Shown piece by piece: positions 61,834-64,000 of a stretch of DNA of 64,000 nt. The notes beneath the pieces were generated by a model, which worked only from the letters and a program-made list of their open reading frames with translations, made no database searches and was not told the origin of the DNA. The translations under genes were made by a program, and so were the position numbers. This DNA is from JAVBOW01 sp031550125 (GTDB lineage Bacteria; Bacteroidota; Bacteroidia; Bacteroidales; Rikenellaceae), in contig JAVBOW010000002.1 in NCBI GenBank assembly GCA_031550125.1, positions 1 to 64,000 on the forward strand. Reading direction: 5' to 3'. Positions within the stretch are counted from its first letter, which is position 1. Each line of letters starts with the position of its first letter.

Positions 61834-62495
61834 TGTTTTATGTATTGCTTAAGTTTCTCTTCGAAAAGCACTGTCACATGCTTGCCTTTCACATATATGG
61901 CGCCCTGCCGCGACATCTCTCCCAAAGCCCGTGCCAAAGCCGGACGCGTAACGCCGAACAGATCGGCCATCTCTCGCTGTGTCAACGTATTATGGAATTC
62001 ATTCGAGGCGTCCTCCCTGCATCTGTCAAGGATATACCGGGCTATTTTCCCCTTTATGGTCTTGCAGCCCATATAGTAGGCCCTGGGCGAAGCCGCCGGG
62101 CCGTGCGACGACAATATCCCCAGGAAATTGGCCATAAGGAGGGAATCGTCGCGCATCATGCAGGCGAATTCCTCGCGCGGGAAAGAGAGCATGGTGGCCG
62201 GAGTACGCGCCGTGAGGGTGAACGGAAGCCTGGGCGCGTCAGAAAAAAGTATCGACGGGGCTATGAGCGCGGGAGCGGCAAGCACCTCCGAGGCTATCCT
62301 GCGCCCATGCCTGTCTGCCGTCTCGGCGTTTACCTGCCCTTCGGCCAGCAACATCAGCGAGCCGCAACGCGAACCCTGAGCCGCAACCACGTCGCCGCGC
62401 GTATAGGCCTTGAGCGACGCCCTGCCTGCCGTCCGGGACACGGCCTCGGCGTCCATCCCGCCGAACAGCCTGCATTCCTGCAATTTTTCCTGCAT
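61830..62495 (-). CDS. Crp/Fnr-family transcription regulator
   Basis: A 221-residue regulator. The cyclic-nucleotide-binding-like beta-roll spans ~10-125 (GMDAEAVSRTAGRASLKAYT, RGDVVAAQGSRCG, MLLAEGQVNAETADRHGRRI). The C-terminal winged helix-turn-helix (~150-221) includes LTQREMADLFGVTRPALARA. No Cys cluster of an Fnr-type oxygen sensor is present at the N-terminus, so the signal is unknown. It lies directly ahead of, and overlaps, thiM, hinting that it may regulate thiamine salvage or itself. A TAATTTTG box (62544-62551 on this strand) is ~50 bases upstream. Confidence 0.88.
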   Translation of the reverse strand: MQEKLQECRLFGGMDAEAVSRTAGRASLKAYTRGDVVAAQGSRCGSLMLLAEGQVNAETADRHGRRIASEVLAAPALIAPSILFSDAPRLPFTLTARTPATMLSFPREEFACMMRDDSLLMANFLGILSSHGPAASPRAYYMGCKTIKGKIARYILDRCREDASNEFHNTLTQREMADLFGVTRPALARALGEMSRQGAIYVKGKHVTVLFEEKLKQYIKQ

Positions 62496-62543
62496 TATTC
62501 GTAATTTGTTTTTAGACGACTCGTAAATTCCGTCCGAATTTTA

Positions 62544-62551
62544 CAAAATTA
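62544..62551 (-). promoter_or_regulatory. Candidate -7 box for the crp-thiM-thiE operon
   Basis: On the minus strand TAATTTTG, ~50 bases before the start codon at 62495. The leader is short and contains none of the conserved thi-box elements expected of a TPP riboswitch. Confidence 0.4.
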
Positions 62552-62635
62552 GAAATAATTTCGTCCCGAAAAGAATAAAAACGAAGCGTCGCGCCATTTT
62601 CAACGCAAGTGCATGGAGTTGGATATCCGGCTCCC

Positions 62636-62757
62636 GGATCAGTCTGAAAAACAGGTTGGCGTTCAGATGCGAGGCGCAAGAAAACGCCGCTCCTTACGGT
62701 AACGACGCTGTGCATAGCGTGCGTCAGATTTCGCCTATCGTTGGAGTTTCAAACCGC
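62636..62757 (+). repeat. Dispersed intergenic repeat, copy 4
   Basis: A compact full copy: GATCAGTCTGAAAAACAGG, then GGCGCAAGAAAACGCC, then ACGCTGTGCATAGCGT hairpin, then GCCTATCGTTGGAGTTTC. It lies within the 326-base spacer (62496-62821) between the Crp/Fnr gene and topA. Copies at 28.6, 49.1 and 58.7 kb share the blocks in the same order. The rest of this spacer is the candidate crp promoter and the topA terminator. Confidence 0.7.
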
Positions 62758-62767
62758 TACCAAGAGA

Positions 62768-62796
62768 GAAGTGAGACCCGTCGAGGGTCTCACTTC
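62768..62796 (-). terminator. Terminator of topA
   Basis: A 12-base perfect stem (GAAGTGAGACCC, 62768-62779, with 62785-62796), five-base loop; the minus-strand sequence continues TCTCTTGG, a weak T stretch. Confidence 0.7.
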
Positions 62797-62821
62797 ATCC
62801 TTATTTACGGCTAACGCCGCG

Positions 62822-64000
62822 TTATTTCTTACCAACTATGTCCAGGCAGGCCTGCAGGGTGAGGGCGGCCGGATCCTGTCCTTTGGGGATACGGTAGTTT
62901 TTCCCTTTATAGGCTATATACGGGCCGTAACGGCCATTGAGTATCTGCATATCTGGATCGGCGTCGAAAGTCTTTATGGCTACCTTTCCGGACGACGTAC
63001 CCTGCCTGCGTTTCTCCTCGATAAGTTCCACGGCCCTCTCTACGGTTACGGCGTAAGGATCGTCGGATTTGGCCAACGAAACGAATTTGCCGTCGTGACG
63101 CACGTAAGGGCCGAACTTGCCTATCCCGATAACCACCTCCTTGTCTTCGTACATGCCGGCCACGCGTGGAAGCGAGAAGAGGTCGAGGGCCTCTTCGAGC
63201 GTTATAGACGCTATCAGCTGGCCCTTCTTGAGGCTGGCGTAGCGGGGTTTCTCTCCCTCGGCCGTCTCTATCTGGACCATAGGGCCGTAACGTCCTATGC
63301 GGGCGGATACAGTACGGCCCTCGGAGTTGACGCCAAGAACCCTCTCCTGTCCGGCGCGCTGCACGGCGGTCTCCAGGGCGACGTCCACGGTCTTGTGGAA
63401 CGGGCGATAGAAACCATCTATCATGCTCTCCCAAGACAACTGGCCGTCGGCTATCTGGTCGAATTGTTTCTCTACCCTGGCGGTGAAGTTATAATCGAGT
63501 ATCTCGGGGAACTGGGTGGCCAGATAGTCGTTAACCACCATACCCGTATCGGTGGGACAGAGGCGGCCGGCCTCTTTGCCCACGTTTTCCGTAAGGGCTT
63601 TTTGGGTTACCTTGCCTTTGGCGAGCGTGAGTTGGGTATAGCCGCGCTTGTTGCCCTCGCGGTTCTGTTTAATGACGTAGCCCCTGTTGATTATGGTGGT
63701 TATCGTGGGCGCGTAAGTGGACGGGCGGCCTATGCCCAATTCCTCGAGGCGTCGCACCAGGGCGGCCTCGCTGTACCGCGGCGGGCTTTGGGTGAAACGC
63801 TCGGTGGCCGTTATGCTGTCGGCCGTAAGGCCGTCTCCCACCTTCATGGATGGCATCACGCCCTGCCCTGCCTCCTGCTCCTCGTCCGAACCTTCGGAGT
63901 ATAGCCTGAGGAATCCGTCGAAAAGGATCACTTCGCCCGTGGCGGTGAACGTCTCCCTGGAAGTGCTGATATTGATATTTACCACGCTGCGCATGATCTC
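62822..64000 (-). CDS. topA: DNA topoisomerase I, C-terminal part (runs off window end)
   Basis: The open frame has no stop at 64000 and continues beyond the window, so this is only the C-terminal ~393 residues. The first visible part belongs to the central type IA domains (EVILFDGFLRLYSEG, and the helical PPRYSEAALVRRLEELGIGR, PSTYAPTITTIINRGYV). It is followed by repeated C-terminal Toprim-associated modules (RIGRYGPMVQIETAEGEKPR, IGKFGPYVRHDGKFVSLAKS, NGRYGPYIAYKGKNYRIPKG). No zinc-binding Cys motif is present in this tail. The enzyme relaxes negative supercoils. The active-site Tyr lies outside the window. Confidence 0.93.
   Translation of the reverse strand, partial: EIMRSVVNINISTSRETFTATGEVILFDGFLRLYSEGSDEEQEAGQGVMPSMKVGDGLTADSITATERFTQSPPRYSEAALVRRLEELGIGRPSTYAPTITTIINRGYVIKQNREGNKRGYTQLTLAKGKVTQKALTENVGKEAGRLCPTDTGMVVNDYLATQFPEILDYNFTARVEKQFDQIADGQLSWESMIDGFYRPFHKTVDVALETAVQRAGQERVLGVNSEGRTVSARIGRYGPMVQIETAEGEKPRYASLKKGQLIASITLEEALDLFSLPRVAGMYEDKEVVIGIGKFGPYVRHDGKFVSLAKSDDPYAVTVERAVELIEEKRRQGTSSGKVAIKTFDADPDMQILNGRYGPYIAYKGKNYRIPKGQDPAALTLQACLDIVGKK

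Noticed and set aside
62496..62640. TPP riboswitch ahead of the crp-thiM-thiE operon
   Set aside because: The conserved CUGAGA and late ACCUGA-type elements were not found on either strand in the short leader.
28571..62757. Insertion sequence or transposon remnant as source of the dispersed repeats
   Set aside because: No transposase-like reading frame, no flanking target-site duplications, and the units are short and hairpin-rich.

Overview
The window looks like the chromosome of a member of the Bacteroidota, order Bacteroidales. The SusC/SusD pairs, PorX-type regulator, Bacteroidetes-type -7 boxes (TAnnTTTG), lipoproteins with acidic residues after the Cys, and near absence of Shine-Dalgarno sites all point there. 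A GC-rich genome with frequent ATA isoleucine codons would fit a Rikenellaceae/Alistipes-like organism, but that placement is inference. The first ~90 bases are G/C homopolymers that look like a damaged contig end.

Layout. 0.1-5.3 kb: an OsmC-like protein, then a TPR protein and an outer-membrane barrel in one operon. 5.4-8.3 kb: argS and dusB, divergent from back-to-back promoters. 8.4-27.0 kb: one long minus-strand operon, read in the order fasciclin lipoprotein, SusC, SusD, fasciclin, fasciclin, SusC, SusD, M60-like lipoprotein without its catalytic motif. This is the best candidate for an undescribed surface system. 27.4-33.4 kb: a Tat/redox neighbourhood with tatC, tatA, a small membrane protein, a Tat-exported DUF362 protein, tRNA-Thr, a thioredoxin-like lipoprotein, and a NapH/NapG-like polyferredoxin with an internal twin-arginine motif. 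33.4-35.6 kb: RNase G, a 30-residue ribosomal-type protein and HU. 35.9-41.2 kb: porX, tsaE, mfd. 41.3-49.0 kb: coaX, a FadL-like outer membrane protein, a TPR protein, lptC, a CNNM/CBS protein and a PpiD-like foldase. 49.4-54.1 kb: a small carbohydrate/sulfate catabolic operon (GH43-like, Ser-type sulfatase, GH2). 54.2-58.6 kb: a U32 protein and a prenyl synthase on minus; a phosphoribosyltransferase/HAD-like protein and a ROK kinase on plus. 58.9-64.0 kb: an RlmD-type methyltransferase, a Crp/Fnr-thiM-thiE operon, and the 3' part of topA running off the end.

How the parts fit together. The 18.6 kb operon should build two TonB-dependent outer-membrane uptake complexes flanked by surface FAS1 lipoproteins. 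This suggests adhesion to, or capture of, a protein or glycoprotein ligand. The Tat genes stand next to their probable clients. The sulfatase operon would desulfate and trim a host or plant glycan. A dispersed, structured intergenic repeat family occurs at four intergenic sites (five units) at about 28.6, 49.2, 58.7 and 62.7 kb, with compensatory stem changes. No CRISPR array, prophage, insertion sequence or rRNA gene was seen.
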